Position numbers and translations under genes: made by a program. From positions 18,334-82,333 of the forward strand of contig JAKALA010000009.1 of NCBI GenBank assembly GCA_021813325.1: a stretch of 64,000 nucleotides of DNA, written 5' to 3'. Shown in pieces: positions 48,521 to 58,280 of this stretch; position 1 is the stretch's first letter; every line of letters begins with the position of its first letter. The DNA comes from a bacterium. GTDB taxonomy: Bacteria > Verrucomicrobiota > Verrucomicrobiia > Limisphaerales > UBA11358. The notes beneath the pieces were generated by a model. That model worked only from the letters and a program-made list of their open reading frames with translations, did no database searches and was not told the DNA's origin.

Positions 48521-50407
48521 TTACGCTTTCCAAATCATATCCGCGACTGTTTTGCCCGCTGGAATAAACGGTATGACGTGGGTGCTGTAAGGCACGATCA
48601 CATCCAGCACATAAGGTTCGTCGGCGTCCAACATGCGCTGCATCGCCGCGCGCAGATCTTTTTTAAACATGACCCGCTCGCATTTCACATTGAATGAATT
48701 GCAAACCCGCACGTAATCCGGATAGATTTGCGGACGATGCTCGGGATCGCCGAGATAAGTATGACCGCGGTTGCCGCCGTAGAAATTATCTTCCCACTGC
48801 ACCACCATGCCGAGGTGCTGGTTGTTAAGAATAATGGCCTTGGCGGCGATTTTCTCGATATGCGCCGTGGCCAGTTCCTGAATATTCATCAAGAAGGAGC
48901 CGTCGCCGTCGATGTCGATGACCTGCTTGTCCGGCAAAGCCACCTTGACTCCGAGCGCCGCCGGATAGCCGTAGCCCATTGATCCGAGACCGCCGCTGGT
49001 GACAAACTGGCGCGGATATTTATATTTATACCATTGGCCAGCCCACATCTGATGTTGGCCAACTCCAGTGGCAATGTAAGCTTCGCCCTTGGTCATTTCG
49101 AACAGCGTTTCAACCACCATTTGCTGCAGAATCACCTGGCTTTCCTGGCCCTCCATGTGATCCACCATGTGATCGCTGTTGGCAATTTCGGGGGTGATGC
49201 GGTAGGCAAACGGCCCTTTCTGTTTCCAAGCCTCAATTTGAGCAAGCCACGCCGAATGCTCCTTGTGGAGCGCACGCTTGGCGAGCAGCTTGTTCAATCG
49301 CGTCAACGCGTCTTTGATGTCGCCGATGACCGGAAGGTTGGCCTTGCGATTCTTATTGATCTCAGATGCGTCAATATCAATGTGAACAATCGTGCCATGC
49401 TTGCAAAACTCCTCGAACTTGCCGGTCACGCGATCGTCGAAGCGCACGCCAAACGCCAGCAGCAAGTCCGCGCCATCCTTGAGTTTCACCATCGGGTCGT
49501 TGAAGCTCTTGCGAAGTTCATATTCGCCATTCACCGCCCAGTTGGCCACGGCCGAGCCGTGCATGCCCAGCCAGCGCAACGAAAGCGGATGCGTTTCCGG
49601 AAAACCGCCGATGCCCATGAGCGTGGTCGTGACGGGAATGTTGGTCGTCTCGGCAAACTTTTTCAATTCCGCCGCCGCGCCGCTGGTGATGATCCCGCCG
49701 CCGGCATAAATCACCGGGCGCTCGGCCTTCTCGATCAGCCCGATAATTTCGTTCAACGCCACTTCATCGGCCTTCAGTTCGGGTTGATTGTAGCCGCGCA
49801 AACTGGCTTTGACTTCTTCCAGCGTGGGCCAGATGGGCTGGGCTTTTTCCTGTTGAATGTTTTTGGGAAAATCGATGACCACCGGACCGGGGCGGCCCGA
49901 TTGGGCGATATAAAACGCCTCTTTCACAATCCGCGGAATATCGTGGATGCTGGTGATCAAATAGCTGTGCTTCACAATCGGCAACGTGAGACCAATCATG
50001 TCCGTTTCCTGAAACGCGCCGCGTCCGATCATGGACTGCGTCACCTGTCCCGTGATGGCGATCAGCGGGCAGGAATCCATGAATGCGTCGGCAATAGCCG
50101 TCACCAGGTTGGTGGCACCGGGACCGCTGGTGCTCATGCAAACGCCAGCTTTGCCGGTCACGCGGGCATAGCCTTCGGCCGCGAAACTGCCGCCCTGCTC
50201 GTGGCGCGGGAGGATGGTGCGAATTTTGGATTTGGTCAGCGACTGGTGGATTTCCATGCTGGCGCCGCCGGGATAGGCAAAAATCACTTCCACCCCTTCG
50301 CGTTCCAGGGCCTCGACAAAAATGTCGCGGCCATACATGGCCTTGCCGACTTCGGCGCGTTTGGCGTTCGATTTCTTCTTGGCGGCGGATTCGGTTGCTT
50401 TGCTCAT
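48521..50407 (-). CDS. ilvB: Acetolactate synthase large subunit
   Basis: VEVIFAYPGGASMEIHQSL, RHEQGGSFAAEGYARVTGKAGVCMSTSGPGATNLVTAIADA, IDIDGDGSFLMNIQELATA. Confidence 0.93.
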   Translation of the reverse strand: MSKATESAAKKKSNAKRAEVGKAMYGRDIFVEALEREGVEVIFAYPGGASMEIHQSLTKSKIRTILPRHEQGGSFAAEGYARVTGKAGVCMSTSGPGATNLVTAIADAFMDSCPLIAITGQVTQSMIGRGAFQETDMIGLTLPIVKHSYLITSIHDIPRIVKEAFYIAQSGRPGPVVIDFPKNIQQEKAQPIWPTLEEVKASLRGYNQPELKADEVALNEIIGLIEKAERPVIYAGGGIITSGAAAELKKFAETTNIPVTTTLMGIGGFPETHPLSLRWLGMHGSAVANWAVNGEYELRKSFNDPMVKLKDGADLLLAFGVRFDDRVTGKFEEFCKHGTIVHIDIDASEINKNRKANLPVIGDIKDALTRLNKLLAKRALHKEHSAWLAQIEAWKQKGPFAYRITPEIANSDHMVDHMEGQESQVILQQMVVETLFEMTKGEAYIATGVGQHQMWAGQWYKYKYPRQFVTSGGLGSMGYGYPAALGVKVALPDKQVIDIDGDGSFLMNIQELATAHIEKIAAKAIILNNQHLGMVVQWEDNFYGGNRGHTYLGDPEHRPQIYPDYVRVCNSFNVKCERVMFKKDLRAAMQRMLDADEPYVLDVIVPYSTHVIPFIPAGKTVADMIWKA

Positions 50408-50447
50408 GTCTTTCTATTTTGGTTTTGGCCGGCTCGGCGGGGCGGAC

Positions 50448-50479
50448 AAAAAAACCCACAGCCGTTGCCAGCCGTGGGT
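50448..50479 (-). terminator. Attenuator-type intrinsic terminator upstream of ilvB
   Basis: Minus strand ACCCACGGCTG-GCAA-CGGCTGTGGGT followed by a T run; 11-bp stem (with G-T pairs), about 40 nt before the ilvB ATG. Confidence 0.8.
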
Positions 50480-50497
50480 TCTTGTTAAATCCAGAGT

Positions 50498-50566
50498 TCA
50501 ACAAGCGCCAGCGGCGGCGTCAATTACGACTACCAGCAGGACGACTTGTGAACGGTTCTTAAACAT
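50498..50566 (-). CDS. Putative ilv leader peptide MFKNRSQVVLLVVVIDAAAGAC
   Basis: 22-codon ORF ATG...TGA with consecutive Val/Val/Leu/Leu/Val/Val/Val/Ile codons, 18 nt upstream of the terminator hairpin and directly upstream of ilvB; below the ORF-track size cutoff. Confidence 0.75.
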   Translation of the reverse strand: MFKNRSQVVLLVVVIDAAAGAC

Positions 50567-50578
50567 CGGTGAGAAATC

Positions 50579-51010
50579 TTAATTCGCAGGCTCAGTGGCG
50601 TCAAGACGCTTTTGCTCGACTTCCTTGAGGTATTTCCGCGTGGCGTCCGGCAAATCATGCCAAATTTTGATCGCCACGGCCAGCCCAAGAATGGCAAACG
50701 GCACCATAAACAACGGCCACCAATGCCAGTTCCGCGCCAGGCCCAGGAAAGTGGCGCCTTCGCCGGGTTTGTCGGCCGGCACCAAGTGCCCGATGAAGAA
50801 TGATTGGATGCCACTGCCCAGATAGGTGCATCCGTCCACGATGCCGGAACAGATCGCCGTGGCTTTGCGCCCGCCAAAATCAGTGGCCGCCGTGCCGGCC
50901 ATGAGCGAAGTCAACCCCACGGCCGCCATGACCACCAGAACACACGCAATTAGGCCAGGCAAATGCTAACAACGATGATGCCCATAAGTTTTCCAGCCTT
51001 GGAAAGTGAG
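50579..51010 (-). pseudogene. C-terminal fragment of an MFS (GlpT/UhpC-like) transporter
   Basis: VLVVMAAVGLTSLMAGTAATDFGGRKATAICSGIVDGCTYLGSGIQSFFIGHLV...; upstream GKLMGIIVVSICLA is in another frame and preceded by stops. Confidence 0.6.
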
Positions 51011-51112
51011 CGTTAACTGGCAAGATTTATTGGCAACATTCCGCAGCAAAATCGTTTTCGCCGCGTTTGTTTTCCTTGGAACCGCCCGCAAAAATTGGCC
51101 GAACCCGCAACC

Positions 51113-51481
51113 TTACCGGGCAAACAACGGCACCGGCAATGGCTTGCCGCAGTAAATGCAGACCGATCGTTTGCCGGAATTGATTTTACCACAAGCCGGA
51201 CAAGGCATCGGTGGCGAAACGGTCCCCGATTTGCCATCCAAACGGCCGTCGCGCAGGTCGATTTCCTTCACCAGATTGGCGAGCACTTCGTCGGTGTAAC
51301 CATGCTGTTGTTTCAACAAAGTCCATAGCGCCTCCGTGAGCATCAGCAGCCGGTCGATGTCCTGACGGAGAAATTCAACCTCGGTCTTGGTCTCCCGCGC
51401 GCTCGCCTGCGCGAGATTGGCGTCCGTTTGCGCGGCAGAGACGGCCGCCTGCGAATACGGTGCGCCGAAGGAGTAAAACAT
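51113..51481 (-). CDS. Small zinc-ribbon protein
   Basis: Coiled-coil N-terminus and CPACGKINSGKRSVCIYCGKPL zinc ribbon. Confidence 0.6.
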   Translation of the reverse strand: MFYSFGAPYSQAAVSAAQTDANLAQASARETKTEVEFLRQDIDRLLMLTEALWTLLKQQHGYTDEVLANLVKEIDLRDGRLDGKSGTVSPPMPCPACGKINSGKRSVCIYCGKPLPVPLFAR

Positions 51482-51492
51482 GTTAATTGCCC

Positions 51493-53271
51493 TTAAGCGG
51501 CTTCTGTGGATTCCGGCTCCACCCACTTGTTGTGTTCCTTGATCAGGTCCACGAGCCGTTCAACCGCCTCAGCTTCCGGAATGTTGAATTTGATCGGGAT
51601 TTTGCCAACGTAAAGATTGATCTTGCCCGGCGCGCCGCCGACGTAGCCAAAATCCGCATCGGCCATTTCGCCCGGGCCGTTCACGATGCAGCCCATGATG
51701 GCGATTTTCACACCTTTCAAATGCGCGGTGCGGGTCTTGATGCGCGCGGTGACCGTTTGGAGATTGAACAAGGTTCGCCCACAGCTCGGACAGGCCACGT
51801 AATCCGTCTTGAAGCTGCGGCAGCCAGCAGCCTGCAGAACATTATAAGCCAAGCGCAGGGAAAGTCCGGCGCCGCTTTCGCCGCGGATCAAAATCGCATC
51901 GCCAATGCCGTCGGCCAGCAACGAACCGATCACCACGCCCGCCTGCAACAAGGCAAGGTTGGGGGCCATCGGCACAGGTTCGAAATTGATGCAATCCTTC
52001 AGCAAAATGGGATTGTCGCGTCCCAGCCGCTTGAGTTTGGCCGCCAGCAGCCGAAACGCCGTGATGGCCGGCAAATTGACGCCATCCTTCACCGTAACGA
52101 GCTGCGTTTCGCAGTTGATTTCAACTGCCTGCGTGGGATCCAGCTCCGCAATGTTTAGATCTTCGTAAATTGCTTCCGGTTTGACGTCGTCTTTCGGACG
52201 AATTTTGGGCGCGACTTTGTCAAAGGTGGCACGCGTGACCACCACGCGAATCAGTTGCTCGCCGCCACATTTGACATGGTCGTTCAGCCAAATTTCCGGT
52301 GTCGTCCGCTTTTCAAAATGGAACGGATCAAACGGGAACGCGTTGTTCGCAAAGGGCGTGACGGTGTTGGTTAACTTGGGAATCAGCGACAACAAATCCC
52401 GGCAGACGGGAATTTCATGCGGCGAATCCTCAGTCAAAGAAACGCGTATGGTATCGCCCAGCCCGTCGCCCAGCAGCGAGCCAATGCCGATGGCGGATTT
52501 GATGCGGCCGTCTTCACCTTCCCCCGCCTCAGTAACGCCAAGATGAATCGGATAATTCCAATCCGCGCCTTCCTTTTCCAACCTGGATACCAGGAGACGA
52601 TAGCATTCAATCATCACCTTGGGATTGGACGACTTCATCGAGAACTTGAAGTTGTGGAAATCGTGCTGGCGACAGATGCGGGCAAATTCCAGCGCGCTTT
52701 CCACCATGCCCAGCGGCGAATCACCAAAGCGGTTCATGATCCGGTCTGAGAGCGAACCGTGGTTGGTGCCGATGCGCATGCAACGCTTGAGCCGCTTGCA
52801 TTCCAGCACCAAAGGCGTGAATTTCTCCTCGATGCGCTTCAATTCTTCCGCGTATTGTTCATCGGTGTATTCCTTGACGGCAAACTTCTTGGAGTCGGCA
52901 TAGTTGCCCGGATTCACGCGGATCACTTCCACCCATTTGACCGCTTCCATCGCCGCTTCCGGCTTGAAATGAATGTCCGCCACGATGGGCACATGCACCT
53001 GGCGTTGGTGAAGTTCGGACACGATGTTTTCCAAATTCGCCGCGTCCTTGACGGTGGGAGCGGTGATGCGCACAATTTGGCAACCGGCGGCCACCAAATC
53101 GAGCGTCTGCTGCACGCAAGCCGCCGTATCCATGGTATCGCAAGTAATCATGGATTGCATCACCACCGGATGATCGCCGCCAATCACCACCCCGCCCATA
53201 GCCGGATCGCCGATGACAATTTCACGGGTTTTCCGGCGCTTCAAAAAATACGGCGACTCGCAATAGCTCAT
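51493..53271 (-). CDS. ispG: 4-hydroxy-3-methylbut-2-enyl diphosphate synthase (long form)
   Basis: GGDHPVVMQSMITCDTMD, RVNPGNYAD, RIGTNHGSLSDRIMNRFGDSPLGMVESALEF, CPSCGRTLFNLQ, MGCIVNGPGEMADADFGYVGG. Confidence 0.93.
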   Translation of the reverse strand: MSYCESPYFLKRRKTREIVIGDPAMGGVVIGGDHPVVMQSMITCDTMDTAACVQQTLDLVAAGCQIVRITAPTVKDAANLENIVSELHQRQVHVPIVADIHFKPEAAMEAVKWVEVIRVNPGNYADSKKFAVKEYTDEQYAEELKRIEEKFTPLVLECKRLKRCMRIGTNHGSLSDRIMNRFGDSPLGMVESALEFARICRQHDFHNFKFSMKSSNPKVMIECYRLLVSRLEKEGADWNYPIHLGVTEAGEGEDGRIKSAIGIGSLLGDGLGDTIRVSLTEDSPHEIPVCRDLLSLIPKLTNTVTPFANNAFPFDPFHFEKRTTPEIWLNDHVKCGGEQLIRVVVTRATFDKVAPKIRPKDDVKPEAIYEDLNIAELDPTQAVEINCETQLVTVKDGVNLPAITAFRLLAAKLKRLGRDNPILLKDCINFEPVPMAPNLALLQAGVVIGSLLADGIGDAILIRGESGAGLSLRLAYNVLQAAGCRSFKTDYVACPSCGRTLFNLQTVTARIKTRTAHLKGVKIAIMGCIVNGPGEMADADFGYVGGAPGKINLYVGKIPIKFNIPEAEAVERLVDLIKEHNKWVEPESTEAA

Positions 53272-53281
53272 AAAATCAAAA

Positions 53282-54706
53282 TTATTGATTGCTTTGTGGC
53301 GCGAATTTTACCGGCACATCGCGCTCGGCCCGGCTGCTGCGGAACCAGTCGCCGGCATCAAAAAAGGCAATGTAAATCATGAAGGTGATGAGCAGCACCG
53401 CGAAAGCCGATTGGATAAAATTCAGGAAACGGGCGCTGACCGGCCGGCGGCGAACCCATTCAATCAATGAAAGGGTGATATGCCCGCCATCGAGCACCGG
53501 CAACGGCAGCATGTTTAACAAGGCGAGGTTCACGTTAAGAATCACGCTGAACCACAACACCCGACGCCAGCCATCTTCATCCTGAAACAAAGTGCTGTAA
53601 ACGCGAATGATCATGACCGCGCCGCCCAATTGTTGCACCCCGATTTCGCCATGTCGCTCAAACAGGGCGCCGAAGGTATTGATGATCTGCCCGGCGCTCA
53701 CCTTGATCTGGTCCAGGGGACTCGGATGCACCAAGGTGACATTGGTGTCGCCCTGCCAGGCCATGATGCCGAGCAGCGGGATGGAATTGGTGGGCTGCAC
53801 CGGTTTGACCGGTGTAATCGTGCGCTCGAATTGTTCATCACCACGCCGCACCGTGAGGGTCAACGGTTTGATCACCGAATTGCTCATGGCGAGTTGCGCG
53901 TAATCAATGGCGTTCGGGTTGTAAATCGATTCGCCGTTTAACGCCACGATTTCATCGCCCGCTTTCAATCCGGCGAGAGCAGCGGGACTGTTCGAAGCGA
54001 TTTCATAAATGGACGCCTTGGATTGCGCCAAGATCATGATTTTGCGCAGCGACTTCCGCTCATACCATTTGGTTTCCGGATGAACCACGGAAGTATAAAT
54101 CGTCGCCTCTTTGCCATCGCGAAGATATTTGATGGCAACGTTGGTGCCGGTGCTGGTGACAATGCGCCAGGTGACACTGTCGGCGGTTGCCGCCGAAAAG
54201 TGATGCACCGGATAGCCGTCCACCTCCAGAATTTTGTCGCCGGCCTTGAGCCCGGCTTCGGCCGCCGGACCGGTCGGATCAACCCAGCCGATCACCGTCG
54301 AATTATCCGCATCGTTGGAGGGCTTGCCAACCTGCCAAACGACAACCGCAAAGAACACCGCCAGTAAAAAACTAAATAACGGCCCGGCGAAGGCCACGAT
54401 AATTTTGTCGATGGCAGCCACGGGCGGCAGTTTTTCGACGGTTTCATCCGTTTTGCCCTCAATCACTTCCATGGTTGCCATTTGCGGCAGCAAAACGTAA
54501 CCGCCGGCCGGAATCCACCCAAGGGCGTATTCCACATCGCCAACTTTCTTTTTCCAAACGGGTTTGCCAAACCAAATGGCAAAACGCTCGACTTTTAAGC
54601 CCCGCCACCGCGCGGCCAGAAAGTGTCCCAATTCATGGACGCCGATGAGCAGGTTGAAAAGCAACACCACTTCAAAGCCGATAAAACAATAGTGTAAAAA
54701 GGTCAT
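53282..54706 (-). CDS. rseP: RseP-type site-2 metalloprotease with PDZ domains
   Basis: GVHELGHFLAARWRGLKVERFAIWFG (HExxH), two PDZ-like segments, NLALLNMLPLPVLDGGHI. Confidence 0.9.
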   Translation of the reverse strand: MTFLHYCFIGFEVVLLFNLLIGVHELGHFLAARWRGLKVERFAIWFGKPVWKKKVGDVEYALGWIPAGGYVLLPQMATMEVIEGKTDETVEKLPPVAAIDKIIVAFAGPLFSFLLAVFFAVVVWQVGKPSNDADNSTVIGWVDPTGPAAEAGLKAGDKILEVDGYPVHHFSAATADSVTWRIVTSTGTNVAIKYLRDGKEATIYTSVVHPETKWYERKSLRKIMILAQSKASIYEIASNSPAALAGLKAGDEIVALNGESIYNPNAIDYAQLAMSNSVIKPLTLTVRRGDEQFERTITPVKPVQPTNSIPLLGIMAWQGDTNVTLVHPSPLDQIKVSAGQIINTFGALFERHGEIGVQQLGGAVMIIRVYSTLFQDEDGWRRVLWFSVILNVNLALLNMLPLPVLDGGHITLSLIEWVRRRPVSARFLNFIQSAFAVLLITFMIYIAFFDAGDWFRSSRAERDVPVKFAPQSNQ

Positions 54707-54881
54707 TTCGTTCTGCTTCCAAACGAAGCGCGTTGAATATAGCAGTCAATTGCGCCTTCGCAATCACGGAGCGCGGAGTCCCCCAGATTGGTCCGAAGGC
54801 GCAATTCCTGCCAACAACCTTCACGAACCAGCTCCCACGCGGCGCCTGGAACATTCCTCAAGCGGGCAAACCGGTTTCCGC

Positions 54882-55697
54882 TTATTCTCCAAACGGCCCA
54901 CCGCGATAATCAGCCTGGCGCTCGATTTTGATTTCGCTCTGGGCACCGGCGATCTTTTGTCCAAACTGGTCGATTTGATTGCTCAGGCTTGCCACCAGGT
55001 TGGTGGCCGCTTGATCCAGGCATTTCACACTGTCCACCCGCAGTTGTTCGCTTAAATTCACGGGCGTGGCTGAACCTTTGAATTCGCCGCTGCCGGAAGC
55101 CCGAAATAGCAATTTGCGGCTGGGAATATCGTAAACCGCCGCCTCCAAAACCGTCTTGGTCTCATTCTTCTCAGCCGGAACCACATACATGCCAATCACC
55201 GTCCAATAGGAAAGCGTCAAGGCGCCCTCATCCGTGAATTGCGACTGGTCGTAGGAAAGCAGCAGGATGACATCCACCCCGCGCAAAGTGCGAATGCGGT
55301 CCAAGTCCGCAAAACCACCGTGTGGCGTCATGAAATCGTTCGGAATCAAATCCGCCGATGCAATCGACGGATATTGGCTCAACTGGTTTCGGATGGACTT
55401 CATCAAATCCAGTTTTTGCTTCTCCGTCAGCGAGGATTCTGCCGCGTTGGCGTTGAAAACGGCATTGCCCGAACTGCTGGTCGCGGCGTCGCCCGGCACA
55501 AAAGCAATGCCCACGCGCAAGGGCAACGATAACCGGGTCAAAGCGGATGGCTCCGCCGCCCCGGTCTGGGCCGGATACAAGTATGCTGAAAGATTAGCCG
55601 TGCGATGACGCTGATTGCCCCCCAGCCCGCCACAGCCCCACGCCAAGCAGGCGATTGTGGAGATGATCGTGAGATTCAGCCAGGTATTTGATTTCAT
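54882..55697 (-). CDS. Lipoprotein, likely rhombotail-lipoprotein-like
   Basis: Lipobox-like ACLAWGCGG; LRVGIAFVPGD, IRTLRGVDVILLLSYDQSQF, LEAAVYDIPSRKLLFRASGSGEFKG. Confidence 0.6.
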   Translation of the reverse strand: MKSNTWLNLTIISTIACLAWGCGGLGGNQRHRTANLSAYLYPAQTGAAEPSALTRLSLPLRVGIAFVPGDAATSSSGNAVFNANAAESSLTEKQKLDLMKSIRNQLSQYPSIASADLIPNDFMTPHGGFADLDRIRTLRGVDVILLLSYDQSQFTDEGALTLSYWTVIGMYVVPAEKNETKTVLEAAVYDIPSRKLLFRASGSGEFKGSATPVNLSEQLRVDSVKCLDQAATNLVASLSNQIDQFGQKIAGAQSEIKIERQADYRGGPFGE

Positions 55698-55896
55698 AGA
55701 ATTTTTGTTGTTGAATTGGGTTTCGGTCGTTGCCATTTAAGCAGGTTTCGATTGGCGGGGTTAATTGATAAAAAAAGCCGCCCATTGATTTTGGCAATAA
55801 CGGTCCAGGTCAAATGCGCCGTCCTGGCAAGGGTGAATACCCGCCGCACAACAGGGTTGCGCATCCCGGCCAAACGCATAAAGATTGGCCGCGTTC

Positions 55897-56715
55897 ATGT
55901 ATCAACTTCGGCTCATTCAATCGCTCGATCTGCCCGAGCTGGCGCCCTATCGCACGCTCAAGCGTTCGGCAACCCATGCGGCCCAGGGCATTTTTGTCGT
56001 GGAAGGCGATAAAGTCTTGGACCGGCTTTTGGAAAGCCAGTTTACGGTTGTGTCCGTGCTGCTGGTGGAAGAACGCCTCGTGGAATATGAACCCCGTTTG
56101 CGGGCGCGCCTGGAATCGGACATTCAACTCTTCATTTGCTCCAAACAAGTGCTGGAAAAAATGGTGGGCTTTGAAATTTACCAGGGCGTGCTGGCCATCG
56201 CCAAAATGCCGCCGCCGCCCCGCTTGGAAGAAATTTTGTCAACGGCGGTGCCGCCCCGCTTGTTGGTGGCGATGGACGGTCTTTCCAATGCCGAAAATGT
56301 CGGTCTGCTCATGCGCAACTGCGCCGCTTTCGGGGTCAACGCGCTCATTGCCGGCGAAACGTGCTGCAGCCCTTATCTCCGCCGCACCGTGCGAAATTCC
56401 ATGGGAACCATCTTCAAATTGCCGGTGCTCGAATCGTCGAATCTGACCGCCGCTTTGCAGCAATTGCAAACGCACGGAATTCGCTGCGTCGCCGCGCATC
56501 CGCATGCCGACAAAAAAGTTTTATCACAGACGGATTTCCGTCAGGATTGCTGCATCGTCGTGGGCAGCGAAGGCCAGGGCATTTCCCCCAATGTTTTGGC
56601 GGCCTGCAACGAAGCTGCGGCCATTCCCATGGCCAACGGCGTGGATTCGCTCAATGTCAGCCTTGCGACCGCTGTCTTCCTTTACGAAGCCCGCCGCCAA
56701 CGGGGCATTCGCTGA
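55897..56715 (+). CDS. SpoU/TrmH-family RNA 2'-O-ribose methyltransferase
   Basis: MDGLSNAENVGLLMRNCAAFGVNALIAG, RRTVRNSMGTIFKLPV, VVGSEGQGISPNVLAACNEAAAIPMANGVDSLNVSLATAVFLYE. Confidence 0.88.
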   Translation: MYQLRLIQSLDLPELAPYRTLKRSATHAAQGIFVVEGDKVLDRLLESQFTVVSVLLVEERLVEYEPRLRARLESDIQLFICSKQVLEKMVGFEIYQGVLAIAKMPPPPRLEEILSTAVPPRLLVAMDGLSNAENVGLLMRNCAAFGVNALIAGETCCSPYLRRTVRNSMGTIFKLPVLESSNLTAALQQLQTHGIRCVAAHPHADKKVLSQTDFRQDCCIVVGSEGQGISPNVLAACNEAAAIPMANGVDSLNVSLATAVFLYEARRQRGIR

Positions 56716-57027
56716 AGCCAAACGCAAAAACCAGCCATTATCGTTTGAACCTAAACTCCGCGGTGGGGATAAACCGCGAACCCCGCCAACCCCGCGAAAA
56801 CCAAGGTCAAAGCGAGTTTGTGAGACCGCCAAACCCCTTCATCCACCCGGGGAAGGGGGGAATGGTTCCGAAATCCTGGCCGGTTCGCGTATTCCGCGTA
56901 TTTCGCGGTTTCCATTGCGGAATCTAGGTTAAATAGACTTATCGTCGGCAAAAAGTTCCTTATTTGGCAATTCAAGTTGCTGACAAGGCCAACGAGTGCT
57001 AGTTTCCCGCGCAGGAATCACCAGCAC

Positions 57028-58278
57028 ATGGTCAAAATCATTATGAGCAAAAAAAACTTTGATTCGTCCCGTCGTTCCTTCCTGAAAACCACCCTTGCTT
57101 CGTTGCCCATCGCCATCGCCGGCGCGCCCGCCCTGCTCTCACCAAAGGCGCTGGCGGAAGACGCGGCAGCGCCAGAAACCGACGCCGTCTTGCCCAAACG
57201 GCAGCTTGGCAAAAACGGGCCAAAGGTCACCATGCTCTGCTTGGGCGGAATGATGGAAGCGTTGAGTCCGGATTATCTCGACATCGCCTGGTCCATGGGC
57301 ATCCGCTATTTCGACACTGCGGATTGTTATATTCATGGCCGTTCAGAAAAAATCATTGCCCAATGGCTGGCCAAATATCCCGAGCGCCGGAAGGAGATTT
57401 TCCTGGTTTCCAAAGATCATCCGCGCAAAGGACCGGAACAATTGCTGGAAATGATCGATCGCCGGCTGGAAGCCTGCGGCACGAGTTATTTGGATGCATT
57501 CTATATTCACGGCCTCGGCAAAGGCGAATATGGTGCGGATGCCGTCAACTGGCCCAAGAGTGACGTTTACAAAAGCGTGGCAGAGAAATTGAAAAGTTCG
57601 GGCAAAGTCAAAATGGTGGGCTTTTCCTGCCATGACGGCCAGCTCACCGATTATTTGAATTCGGCGGCAGCAGGCGGATTCATCGACATCATCATGCTGG
57701 CCTACAATCCGTTTTATGAAAAAGGCGGAAGTTTTGACCAGGCTCTGGACGCCTGCCACAAGGCCGGCATTGGATTGGTGGCCATGAAGACCATGCGCAA
57801 CACCAAGGACATTCCGAAACGGCTGCCCGAATTTGACAAGCTCGGTCTGACCACGCATCAGGCGGTGCTGCAATCCGCCTGGAGCGACCCGCGCATTTCC
57901 GCCGTGTGCAATATGATTGATAACGTGGATCAAATGCAGAGCAGCGTCACCGCCGCGCGGAATTACAAAGAACCGCTCAAAACCGCGCACGTGGACCTGC
58001 TCAAGGACACCATCCTCGCGGGCCGGCGCACCATGTGCACGGGCTGCCCGTCTTGCGCCGAATTCAGCAAACAGACGGATTTTGCCTTTCACGACATCTC
58101 GCGTTTCGTCACTTATTACGAACAGGACGGCAACACGGAAGCGCGTGAATATTTTCAGGCGCTGCCCGCCGGCGTCCGAAACTTTGCCTCGGTTGACCTC
58201 AACGCCTTGCGCGACGGCTGCCATTTCAAAACCGATTACCCGGAAATCATGCGCCGCGCCCAACGCTACTTCGTTTGA
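57028..58278 (+). CDS. Tat-exported aldo/keto reductase with C-terminal Cys-rich (putative 4Fe-4S) segment
   Basis: SSRRSFLKTTLASLPIAIAGAPALL; AKR core RYFDTADCY, LVSKDHP, AFYIHGLG; CTGCPSC motif plus later Cys. Confidence 0.85.
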   Translation: MVKIIMSKKNFDSSRRSFLKTTLASLPIAIAGAPALLSPKALAEDAAAPETDAVLPKRQLGKNGPKVTMLCLGGMMEALSPDYLDIAWSMGIRYFDTADCYIHGRSEKIIAQWLAKYPERRKEIFLVSKDHPRKGPEQLLEMIDRRLEACGTSYLDAFYIHGLGKGEYGADAVNWPKSDVYKSVAEKLKSSGKVKMVGFSCHDGQLTDYLNSAAAGGFIDIIMLAYNPFYEKGGSFDQALDACHKAGIGLVAMKTMRNTKDIPKRLPEFDKLGLTTHQAVLQSAWSDPRISAVCNMIDNVDQMQSSVTAARNYKEPLKTAHVDLLKDTILAGRRTMCTGCPSCAEFSKQTDFAFHDISRFVTYYEQDGNTEAREYFQALPAGVRNFASVDLNALRDGCHFKTDYPEIMRRAQRYFV

Positions 58279-58280
58279 AC

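Noticed and set aside
49034-50488. 484-aa plus ORF
   Set aside because: Antisense of ilvB; no domain signal.
51493-53271. Large IspG (592 aa) as a novel fusion
   Set aside because: Long-form IspG with an inserted domain is established in Chlamydiae, Bacteroidetes and plants; expected here.
56361-56932. ORFs ending in RVFRVFRGF across the trmH-AKR gap
   Set aside because: Matches a common GC-rich intergenic repeat-like text (ttcgcgtattccgcgtatttcgcgg) that generates spurious VFRVFRG translations; partly inside the trmH-like gene.
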